In this document: positions 57,101 through 59,662 of the stretch, piece after piece
Numbering within the stretch: position 1 is the stretch's first letter
Layout: each line of letters opens with the position of its first letter
Source of the DNA: Apostichopus japonicus
Taxonomy: Eukaryota > Echinodermata > Holothuroidea > Aspidochirotida > Stichopodidae
Direction of reading: 5' to 3'
Length of the DNA stretch: 60,000 nucleotides
NCBI RefSeq assembly: GCF_037975245.1
Contig: NC_092564.1
Coordinates: 24,736,484 to 24,796,483, forward strand
Position numbers and translations under genes: made by a program
The notes under the pieces: generated by a model
The model's database searches: none
What the model saw: the letters and a program-made list of their open reading frames with translations, nothing else
Told to the model about the DNA's origin: nothing

Positions 57101-59662
57101 TACAGTGATGAAGCAACAAGCAGCTACTACATCACTACCAGAGTAAAATGATAAAGGACAGCTTAATACATTCTTTGACATACTTATCAACTTTGATAAC
57201 TTTTAAGTGCTTAAAGCAGCCATTTTGTATGGTCATGAATCTGGATGTAATTCCATCCAATATCCCATCTAAATATGTACAATAATCAAGAATTTATTAT
57301 ATTTAACAATCATTGTTAGCTTTAAAATGGGCTGGAACAATGAAATTATATAACATGTTTCTGTGTGATAAATTTGTCACAATCAAATATGGAATGGTCA
57401 AATGTTCACTAAACTTTCAGTGGTAAAAAGGTATGAAATATATATGTATTATGTGCTGAAACAACTGACCACTCCAGCCTTAGGGTTTTGCGCAATATTC
57501 CCCAAAGGATTAATAGGTATCATACTGAATTGGTAAACATTGAGTTTGCACATGCTATAAATGAGCGAGGCTGTCTTTACATATTTATATTTATATATAA
57601 ATATACATATGTTCCTTAGACCTGTACTAACATTGAACAAAACTGAGAAATATAATCATTCTTACATTGGATTTAAAGAAACAAAAGTCCTGTCCCATAG
57701 CCATCTGTACTGTTGGTTGTTTTGGGGGTCTTTTTCAAACCCAATCCAGAAATCCCCATCAATTCCAAACTGAGCTAACGCAGTCTAAAGTGGATAAAAG
57801 GTTAGAGACAGTCACTTCATATCGTTTAGAGAGGAGAATACACACAGGTAACATGACAGTTCATAACCAATGAGCTGTTGACAAGCAGTGATTATTACAA
57901 GTTGCATTCAAAGTAATAGACATAAAACAGTCTCAATAACAATATATAACTTACAGCACATAATATATCTGGTAACACAAGCAAACTACTATGCAAAGAT
58001 CTGTTATGAATTTTCCATTTTTTTATGAGAACAGAATTCATTACATCTCAAAACTGATCAAGAAAATGTAAGGCTGAATTAATCCCTGATGTGTGATGAA
58101 TGACCTGTTTAATTCTACCACAACATTGAGTTTCCATACTGTGTCTGTACAAAGGCTTCAGGTTAGAAACCATTTAATCTTGTCAAGGGCCAAGGGACAC
58201 ACCTAGTGGCAGGGAGCTACATACACCCTGTGATTACTAAGACACACTCAGGGACTGGGAATCACACCCAGTAAGAGAGAACTACATCCAATGACAGGGA
58301 ATCACACCCAGGAGCAGGGAACAAAATCCAGTGACAGGGAATCACACCCAGTAACAGGGAACTACATCCAGTAACAGGGACCTACATCCAGTGACAGGGG
58401 ACTAGTCGGTGACAGGGGATGACATCCAATGACAGGGAATCACACCCAGTACACAGGGAACTACATCCAATGACAGGGAATCACACCCAGGAGCAGGGAA
58501 CAAAATCCAGTGACAGGGAATCACACCCAGTAACAGGGAACTACATCCAGTAACAGGGACCTACATCCAGTGACAGGGGACTAGTCGGTGACAGGGAATT
58601 ACATCCAATGACAGGGAATCACACCCAGTACACAGGGAACTACATCAAATAACAGGGAAACACATCCATTAACAGGGACCTACACCCAGTGACAGGGGAT
58701 CACACCCAGTGACAGGGAACTACATCCAGTGACAGGGAACTACATCCAGTGACAGGGAATCACACCCAGTTACAAGGAACTACATCCAGTAACAGAGAAC
58801 TACAGCTAGTGACAGGGAACTACAGCCAGTGACACAGAACTACATCTAGTGACAGGGAACTACATCCAGTGACAGGTAACTACGTCCACTGACGGTGAAC
58901 AAACATAAATGTAGAAGGGACTGATGGTGATCTATATAGGAAGCTTAAAGCAAACAGAAAGTGCAAAGAGGTAAAATAGACTTTACTTAAATGTTGGAAA
59001 GTGAGTTTGCTTATCTGTAATAATATCTGGCAGTCATTTTCTTACCAACAACCTGAAACTGTCATCCAATTGTGCTAGCGAACCAGTGGAGTTAGCTATA
59101 GAAGTCTGACAAATTCTATGGGCAGTGTTGAAGTCAATTATATCTTCTGGATCGTTACGTATTTGATAGCAGTAGTTACCGATGGCAATGGTACCATCTG
59201 GACAACAGACACCTGCAAAAATAATGAATCACGAAAAAGACCAATAAAGATAGCCTGCTTGAAGGATCTTGGTTCAGATAAATGTATATGCATGTGCTTT
59301 CTATCAACAACAAAAAAACTGTGATAAGATGGCAAGTCATTGTTAGGGTACAAGTAATAAGTGTTACATATCATATGTGTCTATGCACTAAACTAATAGG
59401 TGCAACTGACAATCTCTGTGTATTTCACTACATGTGTATCAATCAGTTTTAAAAGAATTCTTATTCAATTCAGTTTTCAATTCAAATGTATTCCCTGTAA
59501 TACTGCACAGAAGAAGCAAAGGCACTTAGAGCAACTCACCCACACAGTTATTGTTGATATCTCTATCTGTACCATCTATGCATAGACATTGGTAACTTCC
59601 GATAGTATTTTCACAGAACTCGTTGTTGCCGATACATGGATTCAGCAGACATTCGTCAATAT
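11410..59662 (-). CDS. Giant EGF/C-type lectin/SEA type I membrane protein (5' end outside window)
   Basis: Forty-nine exons join in one open frame of about 2,424 residues. Order: calcium-type EGF; CTLD1 (three exons); 35 single-exon EGF domains; CTLD2 (three exons); EGF; SEA domain (two exons); EGF (two exons); transmembrane helix plus juxtamembrane region; long basic/Pro/Ser cytoplasmic tail. Every EGF has six cysteines with the C4-x-C5 pair. All splice sites are GT-AG, and no stop is formed where codons cross junctions. The first visible exon opens in phase 1, so the signal peptide and N-terminus lie beyond position 60000. By domain content this is a cell-surface adhesion or recognition receptor. 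Its ligand cannot be told from sequence: neither CTLD keeps the EPN/QPD or WND sugar-binding triplets. The SEA motif suggests cleavage into a non-covalent heterodimer. I recognise no named orthologue. It is not Notch, fibrillin, a mucin or fibropellin in domain order. Confidence 0.9.
12640..12917 (-). CDS. Exon 48: transmembrane helix and juxtamembrane region
   Basis: 278 nt, phase 1 in and 0 out. [28 protein letters not shown] and then QRKHNN: a ~23-residue hydrophobic helix with a basic stop-transfer end, so the C-terminus is cytoplasmic. The ICFCC cysteines at the inner face could be acylated. After it comes a charged stretch ([14 protein letters not shown]). Confidence 0.9.
13429..13490 (-). 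CDS. Exon 47: EGF domain 38, second part
   Basis: 62 nt, phase 2 in and 1 out. [11 protein letters not shown] completes the six cysteines and [10 protein letters not shown] leads to the membrane. The C-x-C-P-x-G-Y-x-G-x-x-C end is a classic EGF type, different from the repeat array. Confidence 0.82.
13859..13934 (-). CDS. Exon 46: EGF domain 38, first part
   Basis: 76 nt, phase 1 in and 2 out. [14 protein letters not shown] through GIGYC. This juxtamembrane EGF is split by an intron, unlike the single-exon EGFs upstream. Confidence 0.82.
14325..15045. repeat. 29-bp minisatellite split by a SINE
   Basis: Units of GATATGGGAGGGG(T/C)GATGTGCACAGGAG type at a 29-bp period from about 14325 to 14706, then again from about 14960 to 15045, with a SINE in between. 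It lies in the intron between the SEA and juxtamembrane EGF exons and makes long meaningless open frames. Confidence 0.85.
14711..14954 (-). mobile_element. tRNA-derived SINE, copy 1
   Basis: On the minus strand it starts with a tRNA-like head (box A TTAGCTCAGTGGTTA, box B GGTTCGAGTCA), has a body that matches 26359-26602, and ends in GCAGGAGGATCTAATATACATAC-type tail. It sits inside the 29-bp minisatellite. Not a functional tRNA gene: no acceptor stem partner is seen. Confidence 0.8.
15081..15345 (-). CDS. Exon 45: SEA domain C-terminal half with GS cleavage motif
   Basis: 265 nt, phase 0 in and 1 out. [13 protein letters not shown], then [19 protein letters not shown]: the G-S-I-I-A at 15238-15252 corresponds to the G-S-V-V-V self-cleavage turn known in mucin-type SEA domains. 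The domain ends near IAIAKVIR. Two cysteines (FFCDV in the previous exon and TDCVV here) could pair. Confidence 0.8.
15459..17091. mobile_element. Inverted-repeat DNA element, probably old hAT-like
   Basis: CAGGCCTC at 15459-15466 and GAGGCCTG at 17084-17091 bound a 1.6-kb block. Subterminal motifs ATTTTGCAACC / GGCAACCAT and CTACTCACCAA / CTACTCGCCAA recur on both sides in opposite orientation. No target duplication is preserved. It lies in the SEA-domain intron. Confidence 0.55.
17873..18000 (-). CDS. Exon 44: SEA domain N-terminal half
   Basis: 128 nt, phase 1 in and 0 out. [20 protein letters not shown] leads into [13 protein letters not shown]. The F-x-x-L-E-x-F-x-x-V pattern is typical of the first helix of SEA domains. 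Acceptor CTTTAG, donor GTGAGT. Confidence 0.75.
18753..18878 (-). CDS. Exon 43: EGF domain 37
   Basis: 126 nt, phase 1-1. [17 protein letters not shown] start, [16 protein letters not shown] end. Lies between CTLD2 and the SEA domain. Confidence 0.86.
19241..19383 (-). CDS. Exon 42: CTLD2 last part
   Basis: 143 nt, phase 2 in and 1 out. [34 protein letters not shown] is replaced by W-T-S and EPN/QPD is absent. The final C matches the cysteine after FLCQ in CTLD1. Confidence 0.87.
19770..19976. repeat. ~60-bp tandem repeat beside a splice donor
   Basis: Units starting AGTCTTAACACACAGATGGTCATGTTATTGG at 19770, 19831, 19902 and a truncated one at 19964. The last truncated unit runs into the donor of exon 41 (AGTCTTAACTTAC). 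Confidence 0.75.
19978..20114 (-). CDS. Exon 41: CTLD2 middle part (WIGL)
   Basis: 137 nt, phase 0 in and 2 out. [13 protein letters not shown] then [13 protein letters not shown] second in-phase acceptor 15 bases further in (GAGACAG) is possible and would shorten the start by five residues. The donor abuts a ~60-bp tandem repeat. Confidence 0.85.
20215..20650. repeat. 25-bp minisatellite
   Basis: Unit of the form CACAGAATCAGTCACATAGAACTAG, diverged at the edges, in the CTLD2 intron between exons 40 and 41. Confidence 0.8.
20840..21203. repeat. ~182-bp duplicated block with long AT tracts
   Basis: Two nearly identical units, each with GAGTCAGGTGCAGATGAGTC, TTTTTTGCTGTACCAAGTC, a pure AT tract (20889-20976 and 21071-21152) and ACATATATGTGAATCAAG. 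The AT tracts give a false Tyr-Ile reading frame. Confidence 0.85.
21000..21690. repeat. ~43-bp minisatellite (GTCAGCTGTAACAAGTCA)
   Basis: Degenerate units containing GAGTCAGCTGTAACAAGTCA, GATATATATGAG and TCTGGTACAGAT. It continues from the duplicated AT block and ends about 60 bp before exon 40. Confidence 0.75.
21753..21901 (-). CDS. Exon 40: CTLD2 first part
   Basis: 149 nt, phase 1 in and 0 out, the same phases as exon 2. [18 protein letters not shown], then [19 protein letters not shown]. The CC pair and the C-Y-Q match CTLD1. Confidence 0.88.
22484..22615 (-). CDS. Exon 39: EGF domain 36
   Basis: 132 nt, phase 1-1. [17 protein letters not shown] start, [16 protein letters not shown] end. 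Last EGF before CTLD2. Confidence 0.87.
22996..23124 (-). CDS. Exon 38: EGF domain 35
   Basis: 129 nt, phase 1-1. [16 protein letters not shown] start, [16 protein letters not shown] end. Confidence 0.87.
23965..24485. repeat. 79-bp tandem repeat made of two ~40-bp halves
   Basis: CCTTTAAGTGGTCTGTAATAATAG recurs at 24041, 24120, 24199 and 24278, exactly 79 bp apart; each unit also contains the related half CCTGTAAATGATCTGTAATGAT. The edges are diverged. Confidence 0.85.
24686..24870. repeat. 85-bp tandem duplication next to exon 37
   Basis: GACCTGTTATTAGTCTACC starts at 24686 and again at 24771; a third partial unit starts near 24857. The last partial unit lies about 30 bp from the donor side of exon 37. 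Confidence 0.75.
24902..25039 (-). CDS. Exon 37: EGF domain 34
   Basis: 138 nt, phase 1-1. Lead-in [13 protein letters not shown], then [25 protein letters not shown]. Acceptor TCCACAG. Confidence 0.85.
25643..25765 (-). CDS. Exon 36: EGF domain 33
   Basis: 123 nt, phase 1-1. [16 protein letters not shown] start, [16 protein letters not shown] end, donor GTGAGT. Confidence 0.87.
26108..26251 (-). CDS. Exon 35: EGF domain 32
   Basis: 144 nt, phase 1-1. Acceptor CTTGAAG after a pyrimidine tract gives the lead-in [15 protein letters not shown]; the nearer CAG at the TGTCAG would break the frame. [16 protein letters not shown] end. Confidence 0.85.
26359..26602 (+). mobile_element. tRNA-derived SINE, copy 2
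   Basis: Head GAGTGTTAGCTCAGTGGTTAA, box B GGTTCAAGTCA, the same body as copy 1 including TTGTTGACAATTGACAATTC and the CTGCTTGCAGGAGGATCTAA end followed by an ATACATACACA tail. Inserted in the intron between exons 34 and 35. Confidence 0.82.
26804..27847. mobile_element. Inverted-repeat DNA element, hAT-like, 1044 bp
   Basis: CAGGGCTCA at 26804-26812 and TGAGCCCTG at 27839-27847, with GGTTGTC motifs inside each end. The flanking 8-mers TTATATAT and TGTATGCT agree at five positions only, so the duplication has decayed or the boundary is off. No transposase recognised. Confidence 0.6.
28119..28265 (-). CDS. Exon 34: EGF domain 31
   Basis: 147 nt, the longest one-exon EGF, phase 1-1. [17 protein letters not shown] start, [18 protein letters not shown] end. 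Confidence 0.87.
28944..29069 (-). CDS. Exon 33: EGF domain 30
   Basis: 126 nt, phase 1-1. [13 protein letters not shown] start (short C1-C2 spacing), [18 protein letters not shown] end. Donor GTAAGT; reading through it would add a non-EGF stretch, so the exon stops here. Confidence 0.86.
29427..29555 (-). CDS. Exon 32: EGF domain 29
   Basis: 129 nt, phase 1-1. [15 protein letters not shown] start, [18 protein letters not shown] end. Confidence 0.88.
30265..30405 (-). CDS. Exon 31: EGF domain 28
   Basis: 141 nt, phase 1-1. [15 protein letters not shown] start, longer Ser/Thr loop, [18 protein letters not shown] end. Confidence 0.88.
31054..31188 (-). CDS. Exon 30: EGF domain 27
   Basis: 135 nt, phase 1-1. 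[15 protein letters not shown] start, [18 protein letters not shown] end. Confidence 0.88.
   Translation of the reverse strand, partial: LHLYKIHVTLILALGILRCVHPPMLALHVIALRDIPGVHPVNLA
31908..32042 (-). CDS. Exon 29: EGF domain 26
   Basis: 135 nt, phase 1-1. [16 protein letters not shown] start, [18 protein letters not shown] end. Very close to exons 30 and 31. Confidence 0.88.
32071..32495. repeat. Two adjacent tandem duplications (~103 bp and ~76 bp units)
   Basis: TGCAATAG(C/T)GAAGGTTTATA recurs at 32071, 32175 and 32276. Immediately after, ACTGACTGCATAAAGTCTG-type units recur near 32310, 32385 and 32462. Confidence 0.65.
32681..32821 (-). CDS. Exon 28: EGF domain 25
   Basis: 141 nt, phase 1-1. 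[17 protein letters not shown] start, [18 protein letters not shown]. First of the P/T-G-x-F-E-x-C group. Confidence 0.87.
33637..33774 (-). CDS. Exon 27: EGF domain 24
   Basis: 138 nt, phase 1-1. [16 protein letters not shown] start, [17 protein letters not shown]. The intron before it (33775-35272) carries two separate DNA transposons. Confidence 0.87.
33937..34341. mobile_element. MITE, 405 bp, with TTA target duplication
   Basis: AGGCCCGGTCACACTA begins the element and its complement TAGTGTGACCGGGCCT ends it; TTA flanks both sides (33934-33936, 34342-34344). Subterminal ATTTTTTATCGGAATAC and GTATTCCGATAAAATAT are also inverted. A 3-bp TTA duplication fits the PIF/Harbinger superfamily. 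Confidence 0.75.
34576..35177. mobile_element. Non-autonomous hAT element, 602 bp, with 8-bp target duplication
   Basis: Ends CAGGGGTTCCCTAACT and rc of TTAGGAAACCCTG, with G-rich subterminal GGGGGTGCGTGAGA / GGGGGTTCGTGG. The exact 8-bp duplication ATCTATAG flanks it (34568-34575, 35178-35185). No coding remnant seen. Confidence 0.82.
35273..35407 (-). CDS. Exon 26: EGF domain 23
   Basis: 135 nt, phase 1-1. [16 protein letters not shown] start, [22 protein letters not shown] is shared with exon 25, pointing to duplication of the pair. Confidence 0.86.
35924..36055 (-). CDS. Exon 25: EGF domain 22
   Basis: 132 nt, phase 1-1. [18 protein letters not shown] start, [17 protein letters not shown]. 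The IGSNDC section recurs in exon 26. Confidence 0.87.
36335..36492. repeat. ~86-bp direct duplication
   Basis: AGTGGTAC, GAATGTGTGCAGCAG and GGTAATATGTTGGATATACCA occur twice, starting at 36335 and 36421. Confidence 0.65.
36901..37026 (-). CDS. Exon 24: EGF domain 21
   Basis: 126 nt, phase 1-1. [17 protein letters not shown] start, [17 protein letters not shown]. More diverged from its neighbours than the others in this stretch. Confidence 0.86.
37440..37650 (+). repeat. Dispersed repeat, copy related to 51120-51330
   Basis: CATTTCAATGAAAATC(T/C)AAGGC followed by ATTTCTAA and, further on, a CCTGGCC/CCTGCCC section is found both here and near 51258-51330 in the same orientation. I cannot assign a class. 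Confidence 0.45.
38005..38127 (-). CDS. Exon 23: EGF domain 20
   Basis: 123 nt, phase 1-1. [14 protein letters not shown] start, [19 protein letters not shown] linker. Confidence 0.87.
38713..38835 (-). CDS. Exon 22: EGF domain 19
   Basis: 123 nt, phase 1-1. [15 protein letters not shown] start, [18 protein letters not shown] end. Confidence 0.87.
38885..38936. repeat. AGGTAAACAA microrepeat
   Basis: Several copies of AGGTAAACAA / AGGCAAACA in a row just upstream of exon 22 in transcription order. Confidence 0.6.
39349..39471 (-). CDS. Exon 21: EGF domain 18
   Basis: 123 nt, phase 1-1. [15 protein letters not shown] start, [20 protein letters not shown] linker. Shares the G/E-V-N-E-x-C pattern with exons 22 and 23. 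Confidence 0.87.
39498..39883. repeat. ~191-bp tandem duplication
   Basis: TTCTTCATTA, ATATATGTATGATCAATGGTA, TGTATAAATTAT and GGCATCAATGAATG occur in the same order in two adjacent blocks (about 39498-39688 and 39690-39883). The copies are diverged. Confidence 0.65.
40710..40832 (-). CDS. Exon 20: EGF domain 17
   Basis: 123 nt, phase 1-1. [14 protein letters not shown] start, [20 protein letters not shown] linker before GTAGGT. Confidence 0.86.
41693..41821 (-). CDS. Exon 19: EGF domain 16
   Basis: 129 nt, phase 1-1. [15 protein letters not shown] start, [20 protein letters not shown] linker. Confidence 0.87.
42379..42686 (+). mobile_element. tRNA-derived SINE of a second family with LINE-like tail
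   Basis: Head GTGGCCAATTGGCTAAGGCG and box B GGTTCGATTCC, then GTGTCCTTGGGCAAGATGC and a 3' end GTAAAGCCC...GCTATATAAA...ATATTATT. That end resembles the tail of the CR1/L2-like remnant at 9625-9679, as expected if that LINE type moves it. Confidence 0.78.
42888..43013 (-). CDS. Exon 18: EGF domain 15
   Basis: 126 nt, phase 1-1. [16 protein letters not shown] start, [19 protein letters not shown] linker. The linker resembles those of exons 17 and 19. Confidence 0.87.
43014..44105 (-). other. Intron between exons 17 and 18, nothing recognised
   Basis: Very AT-rich first half with many ATTAAT runs, otherwise unique-looking. No exon with EGF cysteine spacing is present. Confidence 0.5.
44106..44243 (-). 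CDS. Exon 17: EGF domain 14
   Basis: 138 nt, phase 1-1. [16 protein letters not shown] start, [16 protein letters not shown], then a QLQG linker. Confidence 0.87.
45060..45479 (+). mobile_element. Possible 3' end of a non-LTR retrotransposon
   Basis: Low-quality coding-like fragment around 45155-45230 ([12 protein letters not shown] in one frame), then a T-rich tract and a tail of ATCTAATCTAATC. That is how several LINE groups end, but no RT motif is complete. Confidence 0.35.
45556..45684 (-). CDS. Exon 16: EGF domain 13
   Basis: 129 nt, phase 1-1. [16 protein letters not shown] start, [15 protein letters not shown], then a short QEDT linker. The acceptor has a poor pyrimidine tract (ATCAAG), but the frame and domain are clear. 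Confidence 0.86.
46332..46463 (-). CDS. Exon 15: EGF domain 12
   Basis: 132 nt, phase 1-1. [17 protein letters not shown] start, [13 protein letters not shown] centre, SCEG end. Confidence 0.87.
46595..46772. repeat. Long imperfect palindrome (~85-bp arms)
   Basis: Arms meet near 46680. Left arm contains GCAATAGTGCAAATATTTCAT and TTCCATTCAACGAGGCGC; right arm contains the complement (GAGTTGAATGGAACA, GAATGAAATATTTCCACTATTGC). It would form a strong cruciform or hairpin. Followed directly by a second inverted pair. Confidence 0.75.
46764..46988. mobile_element. Candidate MITE ends TTATACAACACCT / AGGTGTTGTATAA
   Basis: A perfect 13-bp inverted pair 225 bp apart. The left end of the neighbouring palindrome also begins TTATACAA (46595), so palindrome and pair may be one 394-bp element. 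No target duplication found. Confidence 0.5.
47280..47935. repeat. ~23-bp minisatellite (TTAGCCATAACATCC)
   Basis: About 28 diverged units of ATTAGCCATA(A/G)CATCCATTAAAT form, filling the intron between exons 14 and 15 up to the donor of exon 14. Confidence 0.8.
47955..48086 (-). CDS. Exon 14: EGF domain 11
   Basis: 132 nt, phase 1-1. [18 protein letters not shown] start, [11 protein letters not shown] centre. The intron downstream of its acceptor side holds a ~23-bp minisatellite (47280-47935). Confidence 0.87.
48785..48916 (-). CDS. Exon 13: EGF domain 10
   Basis: 132 nt, phase 1-1. [17 protein letters not shown] start, [12 protein letters not shown] centre, six cysteines. Close in layout to exons 14-16. 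Confidence 0.87.
48917..49821 (-). other. Intron part before the SINE, nothing recognised
   Basis: Unique-looking AT-rich intron between exons 12 and 13 up to the SINE. Confidence 0.5.
49822..50132 (-). mobile_element. tRNA-derived SINE related to the second family
   Basis: Read on the minus strand: GAGGGCGTTGTGGTCAAGTG head, box B GGTTCGAGTCC, then GTGTCCTTGGGCAAGGCGC and GAGGTAACTTGT, all shared with the copy at 42379. The downstream half differs. The 3' limit is approximate. Confidence 0.7.
50280..50414 (-). CDS. Exon 12: EGF domain 9
   Basis: 135 nt, phase 1-1, with a longer lead-in ([13 protein letters not shown]). [12 protein letters not shown] centre and [12 protein letters not shown] end. 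Confidence 0.87.
51120..51330 (+). repeat. Dispersed repeat, copy related to 37440-37650
   Basis: Second copy of the unclassified repeat, containing CATTTCAATGAAAATCCAAGG. It also contains a repeated CTGTCATCGGTG motif shared with 50985-51000. Confidence 0.45.
51445..51567 (-). CDS. Exon 11: EGF domain 8, calcium-type
   Basis: 123 nt, phase 1-1. Starts D-I-I-E-C (third position Ile instead of Asp/Asn) and has [13 protein letters not shown] slightly degenerate cbEGF next to exons 9 and 10. Confidence 0.88.
51847..52191. mobile_element. Possible short hAT-like MITE
   Basis: CCTTGGGTTTTCAAAC...GGTGATCC at the left and GGGTTGTGATCCCC...TTTGAATACCAGG at the right are inverted versions of each other, the common pattern of short hAT derivatives. 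No target duplication is clear. It lies just beside exon 10. Confidence 0.45.
52229..52351 (-). CDS. Exon 10: calcium-binding EGF domain 7
   Basis: 123 nt, phase 1-1. D-I-N-E-C start, [12 protein letters not shown] centre with Asn and Tyr in place. Full cbEGF consensus. Confidence 0.9.
52961..53083 (-). CDS. Exon 9: calcium-binding EGF domain 6
   Basis: 123 nt, phase 1-1. D-I-N-E-C start, [12 protein letters not shown] centre, CLDGYTMD. The aromatic position after the Gly-Ser is His rather than Tyr/Phe, so calcium binding is likely but not certain. Confidence 0.9.
53751..53870 (-). CDS. Exon 8: EGF domain 5
   Basis: 120 nt, the shortest of the one-exon EGF units, phase 1-1. [15 protein letters not shown] start and [12 protein letters not shown] centre. 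It interrupts the calcium-type cluster, since it lacks the D-x-D/N-E-C start. Confidence 0.87.
54058..54118. repeat. GTATTT/GTTTGT microsatellite
   Basis: Short run of TTGTATTTGTATTTG-type hexamers in the intron between exons 7 and 8. Confidence 0.6.
54323..54451 (-). CDS. Exon 7: calcium-binding EGF domain 4
   Basis: 129 nt, phase 1-1. D-I-D-E-C start, then [12 protein letters not shown], which carries the Asn/Asp and aromatic residues of the cbEGF consensus. Ends ECLPE before GTAAGT. Confidence 0.9.
54452..55328 (-). other. Intron between exons 6 and 7, nothing recognised
   Basis: T-rich intron with no repeat or exon that I can support. Confidence 0.5.
55329..55466 (-). CDS. Exon 6: EGF domain 3
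   Basis: 138 nt, phase 1-1. Starts D-V-E-C and has a longer C3-C4 loop ([12 protein letters not shown]). Six cysteines, ending GICV. Confidence 0.87.
55906..56034 (-). CDS. Exon 5: EGF domain 2
   Basis: 129 nt, phase 1-1, six cysteines. [17 protein letters not shown] start and [12 protein letters not shown] centre. It is the first of 35 consecutive one-exon EGF domains after CTLD1. Confidence 0.88.
56298..56443 (-). CDS. Exon 4: CTLD1 last part
   Basis: 146 nt, phase 2 in and 1 out. [12 protein letters not shown] and FLCQ give the three conserved C-terminal CTLD cysteines, followed by HRQISC. The usual EPN/QPD and WND triplets are absent. The donor is not certain: GTGATA nine bases earlier would also keep the frame (exon left end 56307) but would drop the last cysteine. 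The later donor is preferred because CTLD2 keeps the matching cysteine (QNIRC). Confidence 0.82.
56444..57665 (-). other. CTLD1 intron, nothing recognised
   Basis: Intron between exons 3 and 4. AT-rich, no repeat family or coding segment that I can support. Confidence 0.5.
57666..57784 (-). CDS. Exon 3: CTLD1 middle part (WIGF)
   Basis: 119 nt, phase 0 in and 2 out. Contains FWIGFEKD, the WIGL motif of the CTLD core, then [14 protein letters not shown]. It has no cysteines, as expected for this section. Confidence 0.87.
58205..58905. repeat. 20-bp minisatellite with 180-bp higher-order unit
   Basis: Base unit AGGGAACTACATCCAGTGAC. A block beginning ACTACATCCAATGACAGGG at 58281 repeats at 58460, about nine base units later. 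Located in the CTLD1 intron between exons 2 and 3. Confidence 0.85.
59046..59212 (-). CDS. Exon 2: CTLD1 first part
   Basis: 167 nt, phase 1 in and 0 out. Encodes [17 protein letters not shown], then a helix-like section [19 protein letters not shown] ending DDSFRLL. The C-P-x(n)-C-Y start and following R-I-C are the usual opening of a long-form C-type lectin fold. An additional cysteine makes a CC pair. Confidence 0.87.
59540..59662 (-). CDS. Exon 1: calcium-binding EGF domain
   Basis: 123 nt, phase 1-1. Begins D-I-D-E-C, the N-terminal calcium ligand set of cbEGF domains, with six cysteines and GSYQCLC in the middle, ending NNNCV. It sits directly before CTLD1. It is the most N-terminal piece visible. 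Confidence 0.88.
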
